A stretch of 64,000 nt of DNA from an uncultured Ulvibacter sp. (GCA_913063405.1 CAJXZB010000016.1:1-64000); one strand, 5' to 3'. Shown: positions 43,558 to 53,183, numbered from the stretch's first letter. Notes: generated from the sequence alone by a model not told the origin. Numbers and translations: made by a program.

Positions 43558-44139
43558 AACAACACAAATTAAAATACCCTGTTGAGATGATGTCAAAAAT
43601 ACTTGATGTGAGTAAAAGCGGATACTATAACTGGCTAAAGTCTGGTCCATCTGATCGATGGTTAGAGAATCGAAAAATCATTGAGCTTATTGAGAACATT
43701 TTTGAAGAAAGTCATCAAAGTTATGGTTCTCCAAGGATGGTGGTAGAGTTAGAAAAACGTGGATATAATGTTTCTAGACCACGATGCGGCTGTTGAAAAT
43801 AGACCTATCAACAAAAAGTTGATTTTTCACTCAGACAGAGGTTCTCAGTATGCCAGCACAATTTTCAGAAACATATTGAAAAGCTATAACAAACATGTGA
43901 AGCAAAGTATGTCAAGAAAAGGAAATTGCTGGGACAATGCAGTCGCTGAAAGTTTTTTTAAAAGCTTAAAGGTGGAATGGATATACAAAAATCATTACAA
44001 TGTCTATTCGGATGCTGAAATATCCATTTTTAAGTGGATCGAGACTTGCTACAATAGGAATAGAAGACACTCAGCTTTGAATTACAAAACTATTAATGAA
44101 CTTGAATTAGAAATCAATAACCAAAAACTAGCAGCATGA
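43554..44139 (+). pseudogene. IS3-family transposase OrfB, internal deletion
   Basis: The first part (43554-43796) covers the N-terminal HTH_21 region through SYGSPRMVVELEKRGYNVSRPR. The remaining frame (to 44139) resumes at about ENRPINKKLIFHSDRGSQYAS and ends with the rve domain (SRKGNCWDNAVAESFFKSLKVEW, CYNRNRRHSAL). About 110-120 residues between them, including the DITY-type first catalytic Asp, are deleted and the join is out of frame. The third acidic residue (AESFF) remains. Not functional. Confidence 0.88.
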
Positions 44140-44255
44140 TCTTAACCTAGTGTCCATTTTTTTGTTGCATATCCAAAATGAACTTGTAAGGCGTTTGTTT
44201 ACAGTATAATGACAACTTTTACCAAAATTTGCTATCTTACAACTCCCAAATCTGA

Positions 44256-45092
44256 ATGATGTTACTATTACAACCCAGTGATGACATTGCCTGGATGGCA
44301 CCTTACGCCTATGCCATTGTGCTATTGGGCTTTGCCATTGTGTTGTTTAAAATCTTCGAAGATTGGTACGCAAATACCTATAATAAGCCCTTGTTTAGAC
44401 ATTATATGGTCTATAAAAAACTTTCCAAGGAACAAGCAGCGATTATAGAGATGGATTTTTCTTTTTATAAGAAGCTTTCAGAAAAGCATAAGAAACAGTT
44501 TCAGCATCGAGTAGCTACTTTTATTTCTGAGAAAAAATTTGTGGGTAGAGACGGGCTTACCGTTACAGAGCGAATGAAGGTGCTTATCGCTTCGGCTGGG
44601 TGTATGCTTAGCTTCGGAAGAAAAAATTACGAATATGGCCTAATAGAGTTTATTTTGTTGTATCCTAAGGAGTTTTATAGTGCTATTAATGATGATTACC
44701 ATAAAGGAGAGTTTAATCCACGAGAAAAGGCTTTGGTGCTGTCTTGGAAGGATTTTGAAGAAGGCTATAAGATTACCGATGATAATCTGAATTTGGGGAT
44801 TCATGAGTTTATGCACGCTATGCAGTTGGAAGCGAGGCAAAGTAAGGATATTGATGCAGTACGGTTTGTAAAACAATTTCAGAACATACTCATACAACTC
44901 ACAGATCAAGAGGTGAAGGATAAACTAGACGAAACACGCTACTTTCGAGCCTATGCTTTTACCAATCAATATGAGTTTATGGCAGTTTTAGCGGAATACT
45001 TTATCGAGTCACCGTTGGACTTTAAAAAACACTTTCCGAAGTTATACAGCCATACTCGGAAGTTGCTCAACTTTACCTTTGCTGGATATTGA
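44256..45092 (+). CDS. MtfA-like zinc-dependent peptidase (M90 family)
   Basis: 278 aa. One N-terminal transmembrane segment (about 15-33, YAYAIVLLGFAIVLF), then the MtfA-type domain: VGRDGLTVTERMKVLIASAGCMLSFG, LVLSWKDFEEGY, NLGIHEFMHAMQLEA with the zinc motif HEFMH (183-187) and NQYEFMAVLAEYFIESP with a downstream acidic ligand. MtfA family members are metallopeptidases. Intact, with its own terminator, 99 bases after the IS3 element. Confidence 0.85.
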   Translation: MMLLLQPSDDIAWMAPYAYAIVLLGFAIVLFKIFEDWYANTYNKPLFRHYMVYKKLSKEQAAIIEMDFSFYKKLSEKHKKQFQHRVATFISEKKFVGRDGLTVTERMKVLIASAGCMLSFGRKNYEYGLIEFILLYPKEFYSAINDDYHKGEFNPREKALVLSWKDFEEGYKITDDNLNLGIHEFMHAMQLEARQSKDIDAVRFVKQFQNILIQLTDQEVKDKLDETRYFRAYAFTNQYEFMAVLAEYFIESPLDFKKHFPKLYSHTRKLLNFTFAGY

Positions 45093-45093
45093 A

Positions 45094-45123
45094 AAGGCTC
45101 ATTCCTATTAAGAAATGAGCCTT
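45094..45123 (+). terminator. terminator of the mtfA-like gene
   Basis: A 10-bp perfect stem AAGGCTCATT/AATGAGCCTT with a 10-base loop begins one base after the stop. No long T tail follows, so termination may be partial. Confidence 0.6.
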
Positions 45124-45146
45124 CCACAAAAACAACAAATTAGAAA

Positions 45147-45640
45147 CTAGCCTTTTCCTTTTCGTTTGTAATTAACTTTCCATAGTTTATTCCAGCTTTC
45201 TCCGCCGTTTTTTGTTCCTTCCCAAATCCACGTAAAAGAATCTTTGTCGATGTCTTTAAAAATCATACGACGAATTATTTTCTTACCGTCTTTTTCGATA
45301 GGCTCAGTCCTAAAAACTGGATTTCCGTTGATCGTATCTCCAATAAAGTTAAAGTAGCTACCATCACTATCTGCCCAGGCTTGATACCACGTTTTGGTGT
45401 TTGGATTAAAGACGGAGATGCTCGTACCCTTAAAGTCTGTTTTTGGGTCAATGAAATTTTCTGTGATTACCTTTTTATTTGTAGTTTTGGTAATTTCGTT
45501 CCGCGGTTTATTAGACCTTTAGAATCCACCCAAGAAAGATTCCAACTTCCAATCCAAAATCAAATGAATGGTCATTCATATCTTGGCTTAAAAGAATCGA
45601 ACTTACTAGGAAAAGAACAATTGATAGACTATGTTTCATT
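45147..45640 (-). pseudogene. secreted DUF1579-like protein, two frameshifts
   Basis: Minus-strand ATG 45640 starts a signal peptide (MKHSLSIVLFLVSSILLSQ). FDF then needs one added T to continue WIGSWNLSWVDSKGLINRGT. A second shift of about four bases (collapse of an ACGA repeat) leads into NEITKTTNKKVITENFIDPKTDF, VFNPNTKTWYQAWADSDG and FTWIWEGTKNGGESW, ending at 45147. The patched protein looks like secreted DUF1579-type lipocalin-like proteins. It directly follows the T9SS pseudogene (7 bases), so an operon decayed as a unit. Confidence 0.7.
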
Positions 45641-45647
45641 CGGAGTT

Positions 45648-46766
45648 TATTTTTTAACAATAATTTTTTGAGTCACTTTTTTTTCCGTTTTTAATGGCCG
45701 TTATAAAATAAAGCCCTTCGGAATATTTAGAAGCATCCCAATGCGAATTGTCATTAATAATAATGGAGTCTATTAACTTTCCAGAAATATTGTATATACT
45801 AAGCTCTTGGTAATCTGAAGCCACCGATGTATTGACTACAAAGTTGCTTCCAATAGTTGGTGTGACAAATACCGCATTTAACTCATAGTCTTCAATGCCT
45901 AAAGGAATATCGTCTCTTATTACAATAGCGCTTGGGGTAAGTAGCCTGGTTCAACAAAGTTTCCAAGTGAGTTAAAATCACTGTCATATCTTTTTATGGA
46001 TCCATCACCGCCATTTCCAATTAGAATATCACCATTTGGGAAGAAGTCGAAACCTTCAGGTCCACTTAATCCGGTGACAAGATCTGCTACAAAGTTTCCA
46101 GCTGCATCGTATCGTTTAATTCGTCCAGTATTATAGCTAAGAATGATTAGGTTGCTATCTGCTTCAAGCCAGAAGTTTGTTGGTCTGCCAAGATCAGCAG
46201 GAATAAAAAGCCCCAGATCTACACCCGTGGTTCCGTTAAATTTGCGAATTGTAGAACCCTCCATAAGAGGAGATATAAAGGTCTTCGGCTGCGTCCCAGT
46301 CTATCCCAATACTTTGTATGACACCTACATCTGTGAACTCACCAACAAAGGTTCCGTCCAATTCATATCTCAAGACCTTATTGTTTGTATTGCTCCATTG
46401 AAGTACGTAAAGAAGTCCGTCAGGGCCAATTTTCATGCGTGTTGGACCACCAAGACCTTCGGCAAAGTTTTCAATAAAGTCACCTGTTGCCCAATGATGT
46501 TTCGAAATAGTTCCGGCAGAACCCAAATTTGAAATTAGCACAGCCTCTTCGCTGTCAAGAAAGATAATGTCCTGTGGCCAAACAATGCCATGAGCCGCAT
46601 CGATTAAGGTTCCGTCGAGGTCTCCGTTTTCAGTAAATTTTGCAATTTGCCAAGGATCTGTATTAAAATTTGCTGCATCACTAACATATACTGCAAGATC
46701 TTGGGCAAAAAGAACCGTAGTAAAGAAAAACGTCAAGAGTGTAGTTAAAAAGTTTAATTTTTTCAT
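45648..46766 (-). pseudogene. T9SS-secreted NHL/beta-propeller-like protein, three frameshifts
   Basis: ATG 46766 with signal peptide (MKKLNFLTTLLTFFFTTVLFAQ), then propeller-like repeats (TRMKIGPDGLLYVLQWSN, LRYELDGTFVGEFTD, IKRYDAAGNFVADLV, GPEGFDFFPNGDILIG). Frameshift 1 near 46250 (SSYGG to GSTIRKFNG). Frameshift 2 near 45940 in a C-run (after GYL, to PSAIVIRDDIPLG). Frameshift 3 in an A8 run near 45680, after which the in-frame end would be GKKVTQKIIVKK, a perfect type A T9SS terminus. All three are single-base indels; the reconstructed protein is about 372 aa. Confidence 0.8.
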
Positions 46767-46850
46767 AGTAATAGTTTTTTAGAATTATTTTCATCTAATA
46801 TCACGACTATAAAAAGTAAAAGAGTTTATAATTATAAAATGAAACCTATT

Positions 46851-47886
46851 TTATACGTTTGAATCTTCACTATTTCTTCTCTTAAACTCTGAAGGTGTGC
46901 AGTGATACTTGTTTTTGAAGGCATTATAGAAGGTCACCTTATTGTTGAAACCAACATTGTAATAAATGCTTTTTATATGGAAATCTTCGTCGTATGTCAA
47001 TAACTTTTCCGCTTTCTGAAGTCTGTATTCGTTTATAAATGAGTCGAAGTTCTTGCCAGATTTTTCATTAATTATTTTTGAAAGAAGGTGGGTAGAAAAC
47101 CCAACTTTATCGGCGAGATTTACAAGCCTAAGTTCGTTGTCAACAAAGGGCTTCTCTTTTGCCATATAATTGGTGAGGTGTTGGTAAAACTCATTCAGCA
47201 TTGAAACTTCAAAAGTTTCACTTTTGTTTTTAATAGGTAAAAAAAGAGTTGAATAAAATTCACCATCAAAGACTTTTGGCTGCTTAAAAATGAAGTACCC
47301 AATCGCGTAAATAGATATACTCATGGTAATCATATAATCCCCTTGGTCGTTGAAGAAGGCAAAATTCACAAGTACGTAATATGAAATATAGAAGAGCACA
47401 AAGAGCGAGTATAACGTTATTAGACTTTGCCCACCGGTCTCTAACTTTTGAATATTCGGATTGCTCATCCTTATTTTTAAAAATTAACCAAGCTACTAAG
47501 AGGATATAAATGATCATGTGTGCTACAATAAACCAATGTTTCTGTACGAGGAAAAGGGAGGGAATTCTGCCTTTAAATAGCCCTGCATATTTTAACCATA
47601 AGACAATATTTGGAATTACAACTAGCACGGCAGGGAAGAAATGAAAAGCGTAGTTGAAGTTTACTTTCTTTTTGTATAAATTCAGAAAATATAAATACAA
47701 CAAGGGCCCTGTTACATAGTAGCAGACCGGTGGGATTAAGACCATATAAGGAAAAGTCTCATCATACCTCGTCCAGTATAAAACATACTGAAATAGGATG
47801 ACCGAAAACGCCAATACTAAGAATGCAATCGGAAAGTTCTTTCTGTTTTTCCCTGTGATTAGTATCACAAATAGAAAGACACCCAT
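46851..47886 (-). pseudogene. AraC-family regulator with membrane N-terminus, frameshifted
   Basis: The N-terminal part (47886 down) is a chain of membrane helices (MGVFLFVILITG, YMVLIPPVCYYVTGPLLYLYFL, HMIIYILLVAWLIF). The C-terminal part (to 46851) continues the membrane region and ends in an AraC-type DNA-binding domain (NLADKVGFSTHLLSKIINEKSGKNF, YNVGFNNKVTFYNAFKNKYHCTPSEFKRR). The two frames overlap between 47284 and 47468, and a one-base indel near 47420 separates them. The N-terminal start may lie upstream of 47886. Such membrane AraC regulators are common in Bacteroidota. Confidence 0.75.
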
Positions 47887-48011
47887 GGCTACTGTGAGTA
47901 AAAAATAGAGGTCCAGGTGTCTAATGAAGATTCCATAGACAAGTATAGGACTAGAAATTCAAATCTTGAACAAAAGAGAGGTAAATTATTATAAGAATTT
48001 ACTCCTCACTA

Positions 48012-48671
48012 CTAATTTAAGAGTGTTTTAAGGTCTTTAACCGTTTGAGTAGGGTTGGTTGCTCCAAAAACATAACTTCCAGCTACAAGTATATCGGCGC
48101 CCGCTTCGGCTAACTGCTTTGCGTTTTTATTGGTAACTCCGCCATCAATTTCAATTTTTGTTGTGGCACCTTTTGCTTCGATCATCTTTTTGAGCTGTTT
48201 CACCTTGTCGTAAGTATTTTCAATAAAACTTTGCCCACCAAACCCTGGGTTTACACTCATAATACAAACAAGATCAATATCTTGAATTACATCTTCCAAT
48301 AGAGACACATTGGTATGTGGATTTAGGGCCACACCAGCTTTCATTCCCTCGGTTTTAATTGCTTGTAGTGTTCGATGCAAATGAGGACAGGCTTCATAAT
48401 GCACAGTAAGCACATCTGAACCTAATTCTGCAAAGGTTCTAATATAACGGTCTGGATCAACGATCATAAGATGCACGTCTATAGTTTTCTTTGCGTGTTT
48501 TGAGATGGCCTTTAAAACAGGCATTCCAAAGGAAATATTTGGCACAAAAACCCCATCCATAATATCAATATGGAACCAATCTGCTTCACTATTATTAACC
48601 ATTTCGATATCACGTTGTAAGTTCGCGAAATCTGCTGCTAAAATTGAAGGTGCTATAATAGTTTGGCTCAT
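48012..48671 (-). CDS. rpe: ribulose-phosphate 3-epimerase
   Basis: 219 aa TIM barrel. IIAPSILAADFANL, WFHIDIMDGVFVPNISFG, TIDVHLMIVDPDRYI, LTVHYEACPH, VCIMSVNPGFGGQSF and KIEIDGGVTNKNA contain the metal-binding His/Asp set and both catalytic Asp residues. Interconverts ribulose-5-phosphate and xylulose-5-phosphate. Intact within the decayed region. Confidence 0.96.
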   Translation of the reverse strand: MSQTIIAPSILAADFANLQRDIEMVNNSEADWFHIDIMDGVFVPNISFGMPVLKAISKHAKKTIDVHLMIVDPDRYIRTFAELGSDVLTVHYEACPHLHRTLQAIKTEGMKAGVALNPHTNVSLLEDVIQDIDLVCIMSVNPGFGGQSFIENTYDKVKQLKKMIEAKGATTKIEIDGGVTNKNAKQLAEAGADILVAGSYVFGATNPTQTVKDLKTLLN

Positions 48672-48788
48672 GTTTTTGGTTTTGGCGAAGGTATGAATTA
48701 GTTTTCGTTTAGAAATTTTTGGTGAAGCGTTTCCAATGGTATTTGTATAAAATGATACTTCTATATTGAAACTATGTAGTATAAAGAA

Positions 48789-48813
48789 AATCTCCGGTAA
48801 TCAGCCGGAGATT
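48789..48813 (-). terminator. hairpin downstream of rpoD
   Basis: AATCTCCGG and CCGGAGATT form a perfect 9-bp stem with a 7-base loop, 75 bases beyond the rpoD stop on the minus strand. On the minus strand the tail TTTTC follows, giving a weak T tract. Confidence 0.6.
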
Positions 48814-48887
48814 CATTCATCAATCAAAAAACGAACAGTATGAGATTCCTGCAAAGCAGGAAAGTACTGTTTGTTACTGTTACGGGC

Positions 48888-49751
48888 CTAGCCCAAGTAT
48901 GTCATTAAAATTTTACTTCTAGAAGTATGTTTTAGTCTGCGTATCGCTTTTTCTTTAATTTGACGAACACGTTCTCTTGTAAGATCAAAAGTTTCTCCGA
49001 TTTCTTCAAGTGTCATAGGATGTTGATCTCCTAGGCCAAAGTATAAACGAATTACATCTGCTTCTCTAGGTGTAAGTGTTTCTAAAGCACGCTCAATTTC
49101 GGTGCGCAATGATTCGTGCAATAAAGAACGGTCTGGATTTGGAGATTCTCCACTCCTTAATACATCGTACAAGTTTGAATCTTCACCTTCAACCAGTGGA
49201 GCATCCATGGATACATGACGACCAGAGTTTTTCATAGACTCCTTTACATCATTAATTGTCATATCGAGTTCCTTTGCAATTTCTTCAGCAGAAGGAGGAC
49301 GCTCATTTGCCTGCTCTAAGAAGGCATACATTTTATTAATCTTATTAATACTACCAATTTTGTTCAATGGTAAACGTACAATACGGGACTGCTCGGCAAG
49401 CGCCTGTAAAATCGATTGACGAATCCACCATACAGCATAAGAGATAAATTTGAAACCACGTGTTTCATCAAAACGTTGTGCAGCTTTAATTAACCCTAAA
49501 TTCCCTTCGTTAATAAGATCAGGAAGTGTTAACCCTTGATTTTGGTATTGCTTTGCTACCGATACAACGAAACGTAGATTTGCTTTAGTTAATTTTTCCA
49601 AAGCTATTTGGTCACCCGCTTTAATGCGTTGCGCCAATTCTACTTCTTCGTCTGCGGTAATTAAGTCAACCTTACCTATCTCTTGTAAGTACTTGTCTAA
49701 GGATGCGGTTTCTCTATTAGTAACCTGCTTGGTAATTTTAAGTTGTCTCAT
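48888..49751 (-). CDS. rpoD: primary RNA polymerase sigma factor (RpoD/SigA)
   Basis: 287 aa, the short primary sigma of Bacteroidota without region 1.1. Region 1.2 [29 protein letters not shown]; region 2 [61 protein letters not shown]; region 3 with [11 protein letters not shown]; region 4 [48 protein letters not shown]. It reads the TTG/TAnnTTTG promoters seen in this window. Confidence 0.96.
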   Translation of the reverse strand: MRQLKITKQVTNRETASLDKYLQEIGKVDLITADEEVELAQRIKAGDQIALEKLTKANLRFVVSVAKQYQNQGLTLPDLINEGNLGLIKAAQRFDETRGFKFISYAVWWIRQSILQALAEQSRIVRLPLNKIGSINKINKMYAFLEQANERPPSAEEIAKELDMTINDVKESMKNSGRHVSMDAPLVEGEDSNLYDVLRSGESPNPDRSLLHESLRTEIERALETLTPREADVIRLYFGLGDQHPMTLEEIGETFDLTRERVRQIKEKAIRRLKHTSRSKILMTYLG

Positions 49752-49863
49752 GTAGGATTTGAGTGTTTAAATTGTGTCGTGTACTTAGTTATACGTAAAA
49801 ACATTACAAAAAGTTACAAAACTTAAATAGTTTTACGATTAACTACATATTTACCTGTTTAAA

Positions 49864-50513
49864 CTATCTGTTTTTTTTAACAATTTTTAGGATGCGTTTT
49901 TCGTGGGCACTCAGCGCATCCTGTTGACTTTCAGTATTTATTAGTAGGCTATCAATAATATTTTTGTCTGTTGTTGCTATTTGTTTGTTATTTTCACCAT
50001 TGTAATAGTAGTATGTTGTTTTAACTCTATAGCCTTCATCTGATGTTTTATTTTCAAGGTTATTTTTCCTTGGGGCGTTTGTTTTCAATTTTTTATCGTT
50101 GATCGTTTTTTCTGCGTTTTTCTTTTCAAGGCCCAACTCCTTAGAGACTACATCAGTTTTTAAGGCCTGTTTTAATGAATTTTCGTTTAAAGGTTCCGAT
50201 ATAACATCAGATGATGCATTTTCATTTGATTGTACTTTGGAGGTCACTTTTTGATTGCTGCTATCAATTGAGACATTAATTGTTTGCTTTTCCAAATTAT
50301 TATCTGATATTATTTTTGGAACAACCGCATAGAGCAATGTAACTATCAATAAAAAAAGCCTCCTCCAGCCCAAAGCCAAAATACTCTTTTTCGCTTTTCG
50401 TCTTTTTTATTCAAAGTTGCGTCAACTCTATCCCATAAAATGGTACTCGGTGTTTTTTGAACACCATGAAGCTTCTTTTCTAAAAGCGTTCCTATATCCT
50501 CTTTATTCTTCAT
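49864..50513 (-). pseudogene. anti-sigma-like membrane protein, frameshifted in a poly-T tract
   Basis: ATG 50513 opens MKNKEDIGTLLEKKLHGVQKTPSTILWDRVDATLN, like the N-terminus of the anti-sigma candidate at 12883. It then enters a membrane segment (VFWLWAGGG) that is interrupted in a T7 run (A7 on the plus strand, 50351-50357). With one more T it continues LLLIVTLLYAVVPKIIS and a polar extracytoplasmic part to 49864. Overlaps the end of the sigma gene by 11 bases. Both partners of the pair are broken. Confidence 0.7.
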
Positions 50514-51064
50514 GGCTTGTTAATTTAGTTTTATTTGAGGCGTTTAATTCTAAAATCTTATCCCGTAAAATCAACTTCGATCGATGGTAGTTTGATTTTG
50601 AAGTGTTTTCGGAAATACCCAGCATTTTTGCTATTTCTTTATGCGAAAAACCATCCATTTGATACAAATTAAAAACGAGACGGTACTGATCTGGCAACTC
50701 CTGAATTAATTTTAAAATTACATCCAGGTCTAAGTTTGTCATCTCAGAATCAATAATTGTATCATCTTTTAGAATTTCATTCTTTATTGCAATTGGCAAA
50801 GCTCTCTTAGTCTTATTAAGAGTCTATGGCTTTATAGATGGTAATTCGTTTCATCCAACCTTCAAAGGATCCGTTGTTTTTATAAGTTCTTATTTTCTGA
50901 AAGATGGTGATAAAAGCGTCATGTAAATTATCCTCAGCGTCTACTTCATTTCTACAATATTTTAAGGATAACAGAAAAAGGGCATCCTTATATCGCCTGA
51001 AAAGCTCGCTTTGAGCTTTACGATCGTTTTTTATGCATTTTTTTATTAAGTCTTCTGTATTCAA
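50503..51064 (-). pseudogene. ECF sigma factor, frameshifted between regions 2 and 4
   Basis: The first frame (51064-50816) is region 2 (MNTEDLIKKCIKNDRKAQSELFRRY, SFEGWMKRITIYKAIDS). The second (50799-50503) is region 4 (LPDQYRLVFNLYQMDGFSHKEIAKMLGISENTSKSNYHRSKLIL). The junction near 50818 needs a one-base deletion to read KAI-TLNKTKRALPIAIKNE. It ends overlapping the anti-sigma gene. Same class as the intact sigma at 12330. Confidence 0.75.
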
Positions 51065-51084
51065 GAATATATCTAAGTTTGTTT

Positions 51085-52114
51085 TTAACTAAAGAAACAA
51101 GAAATAGCCTCAATGATTATTTCAAAAACTTCGCTCGTTTCAACGTATTCAATTCGAACGTATATGGTTTGTGAGTTTTCCACGTTCAGGTATTGCGTAT
51201 TTGAGATAGAGTTGGTCCCATTATATGAATCTTCTTCCGTTTCATAAAAAGTAAATAATATTGGAGATACCAAATCATGAGTATTTGGTATTATATTACA
51301 AATTAAATAGTCCTCTAGGGAGAATTCAGCAAATCCCGGATCTGTGGTTAATTCACACACCTGATATCTCCCCAGGGAACAATCAATTGTACAGTTTTTT
51401 TCAAGAAGGGATATTGAATTATTGGCTGCTAGCTCTATGGCATCTTCACTCAACGAAAGAATTAACCAATCAAAATTCCATGATTCTGCGATTAGACCAT
51501 CATTGTTGATGTTAATATTTAAGTGTAATTCGTCTCCAATATATAAGGTAGTCCAAGTTTCAAAGTAAATTGTATTGTCTAGATGAAACTCAGCAATTGC
51601 TTCGTTGTTGATTCTAAATGTGGCGCTCTCATATTCATTTGGATAATCATCGACAGACTTTACTTCCCACACGCAGTCTCTAAGTATATTATTGCAATAT
51701 CCGTGATATTCTTCTTTTACGCCATGCATCGATGGCTTCCTTTAGGTCCTGATTATTATTTATGTCTATGAGATCGCCACTATTCAAAGTACCGGTAATT
51801 GGGTAGCTCAAACTTATTGAATAACTATCTGGTAGCTCGCTTAGAAAATTACTGAATTGCTCATTGTTGGTAATTGAGGTCACTTCGAGAAAAACCAAGT
51901 TTTCATCAAAAACGAACAACGGGAACGAATAATTAAAGTCAATACAATCGATAGGATCATCGGTAAGGGTTGCAATTCGCGCAATTAGATGATAAAGCTC
52001 AGAGTCCACTTCAATCGTATCCCTGTTAATATTCAATTTACCAATAGGTTCATCCTCGCAAGAGTACGACAACACTAATGTGACACAGAACAAGTAGAAA
52101 ATTATCTTTTTCAT
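51085..52114 (-). pseudogene. lipoprotein, frameshifted; paralogue of the Kazal-like lipoprotein's N-domain
   Basis: ATG 52114 with lipoprotein signal (MKKIIFYLFCVTLVLSYSC). Residues 20-130 contain CIDFNYSFPLFVFDENL and ITNNEQFSNFLSEL, resembling FCFDFVYPINL and INNEEEFATLIES of the lipoprotein at 52299. Near 51722 one extra G shifts the frame; removing it joins LKEAIDA to CVKEEYHGYCNNI and the long second part (to 51085). That part is beta-rich (VWEVKSVDDYPNEYESATFRINNE). It lies 21 bases upstream of the broken sigma gene. Function unknown. Confidence 0.65.
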
Positions 52115-52194
52115 AGCTAGTTTTAATGGTTTCTTTTCTTATAGTCTTTGTATCGTTAATAAAGTTGCGTACGTTTTCAATAATTTTTAAATAA

Positions 52195-52226
52195 AAAAAC
52201 GCCTCCATTTCTGGAAGCGTTTTTAT
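52195..52226 (-). terminator. terminator of the Kazal-like lipoprotein gene
   Basis: AAAAACGC-TCCA and TGGA-GCGTTTTT form a stem with one mismatch and a 4-base loop, with T or A runs on both sides. It is 73 bases downstream of the minus-strand gene's stop. Confidence 0.75.
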
Positions 52227-52298
52227 TAAATTTAGATAAAATAAATACCGATAAAACTACCTTCGTAAAAACCAGTAATGGTTATTTAGGATTAGTCA

Positions 52299-53183
52299 TT
52301 AACAATCGATAAAGTCAGTATATCCCTCACATTCTGCATAGCAAGCGTTTAAGAAGATTAGAGTAATAATTTCACCATTTACTTCAGTTTCAACACACAC
52401 TGGGTCTTCTACTTGAGAACATTCATCTTCACAGCTTGTTATTTCACAATCGATAAAGTCAGTATATCCCTCACATTCTGCATAGCAAGCGTTTAAGAAG
52501 GTTAGAGTGGTAATTTCACCATTTACTTCAATTTCAACACACACTGGATCTTCTACTTGAGAACATTCATCTTCACAGCTTGTCATTTCACAATCGATAA
52601 AGTCATCTTCAGTAAATCCTTCACATTCTGCATAGCAAGCGTTTAAGAAGGTTATAATAATAACCTGATTATTTTCTATAACTTCAACACACACTGGGTC
52701 TTCTTCTTGAGGACAATCATCTTCACACGATTGATTAAAATCACAACTTTCAATTAAAGTAGCAAACTCTTCTTCGTTATTAATAGAAATTATTTCAATT
52801 TCATTAGTATCTTGATTATAAACTTCGACTTGGAAAGGAAATTCGTTGCCTACTATAAAAAGGTCATTAGTAGAATTGATAAGTACTTCGATAAGTCCTT
52901 CAAAATTATTTACAATGACTGTGGTACCATTATTATATCCTAAATTAATGGGGTAAACAAAATCAAAACAGAAATCGAAAATGATATTTCCAGTTGGATT
53001 TTCTAGATCATTTAAGGTGCCATCTTCATTAATGAGGAGGTCTAAACTAGAAAGGGCACTTCTTAAAGAGGCGCTTTCTGTTACATTTGCCATATCATCA
53101 ATAATATCATCATTGTTTTGGCAAGATGTTAATGCCAAAATGGCTATTAACATTGAGAAAAAAAATAATTTCATGTTTTTCAT
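52299..53183 (-). CDS. lipoprotein with three Kazal-like six-cysteine repeats
   Basis: 294 aa. Lipoprotein signal ending ALTSC (Cys21). N-domain 35-147 has paired segments also seen in the broken lipoprotein at 51085. Then come three repeats, each with six Cys: 153-198, 203-246 and 251-294. Spacing is C-x3-C-x7-C-x17-C-x3-C-x8/10-C, with DPVCVE and FLNACYAECEGYT. DPVC...NACYAEC is the signature of Kazal-type inhibitor-like domains. Surface-anchored protease inhibition or ligand binding is inferred. It is divergent from the sigma/FecR/TonB operon (137 bases between starts) and probably belongs to that system. Confidence 0.75.
   Translation of the reverse strand: MKNMKLFFFSMLIAILALTSCQNNDDIIDDMANVTESASLRSALSSLDLLINEDGTLNDLENPTGNIIFDFCFDFVYPINLGYNNGTTVIVNNFEGLIEVLINSTNDLFIVGNEFPFQVEVYNQDTNEIEIISINNEEEFATLIESCDFNQSCEDDCPQEEDPVCVEVIENNQVIIITFLNACYAECEGFTEDDFIDCEMTSCEDECSQVEDPVCVEIEVNGEITTLTFLNACYAECEGYTDFIDCEITSCEDECSQVEDPVCVETEVNGEIITLIFLNACYAECEGYTDFIDC
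52303..52734 (-). repeat. 144-bp tandem coding repeat (three copies)
   Basis: Near-identical copies begin at 52303, 52447 and 52591 (CAATCGATAAAGTCA each time), a period of 144 bases or 48 codons. The copy starting at 52591 has a 6-base in-frame insertion and is more diverged, the other two differ by a few bases. Recent duplication; copy number may vary between strains. Confidence 0.9.

Larger units (their letters stand above)
43201..44156 (+). mobile_element. IS3-family insertion sequence with internal deletion
   Basis: Imperfect terminal inverted repeats: TGGACAGTGAGTTAAGAT at 43201 and its inverted partner ending TGTCCA at 44156 (TGGACACTAGGTTAAGAT read inward). Length 956 bases against about 1.2-1.3 kb usual for the family. 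orfA is intact and orfB has lost its middle. No convincing target-site duplication flanks it, so one end may have been rearranged. Confidence 0.88.

Noticed and set aside
43201-44156. Target-site duplication around the IS3 element
   Set aside because: The bases flanking the two ends (GAC before, TTT after) do not match, so none is claimed.
45381-45671. Plus-strand open frame of 96 codons
   Set aside because: It is antisense to the decayed DUF1579-like gene, whose reconstructed protein makes sense, whereas the plus-strand product does not.
52303-52734. Regular 144-bp repeats resembling an array
   Set aside because: They are contiguous, in frame and encode cysteine-rich repeats, without short repeats and variable spacers, so this is not a CRISPR array.
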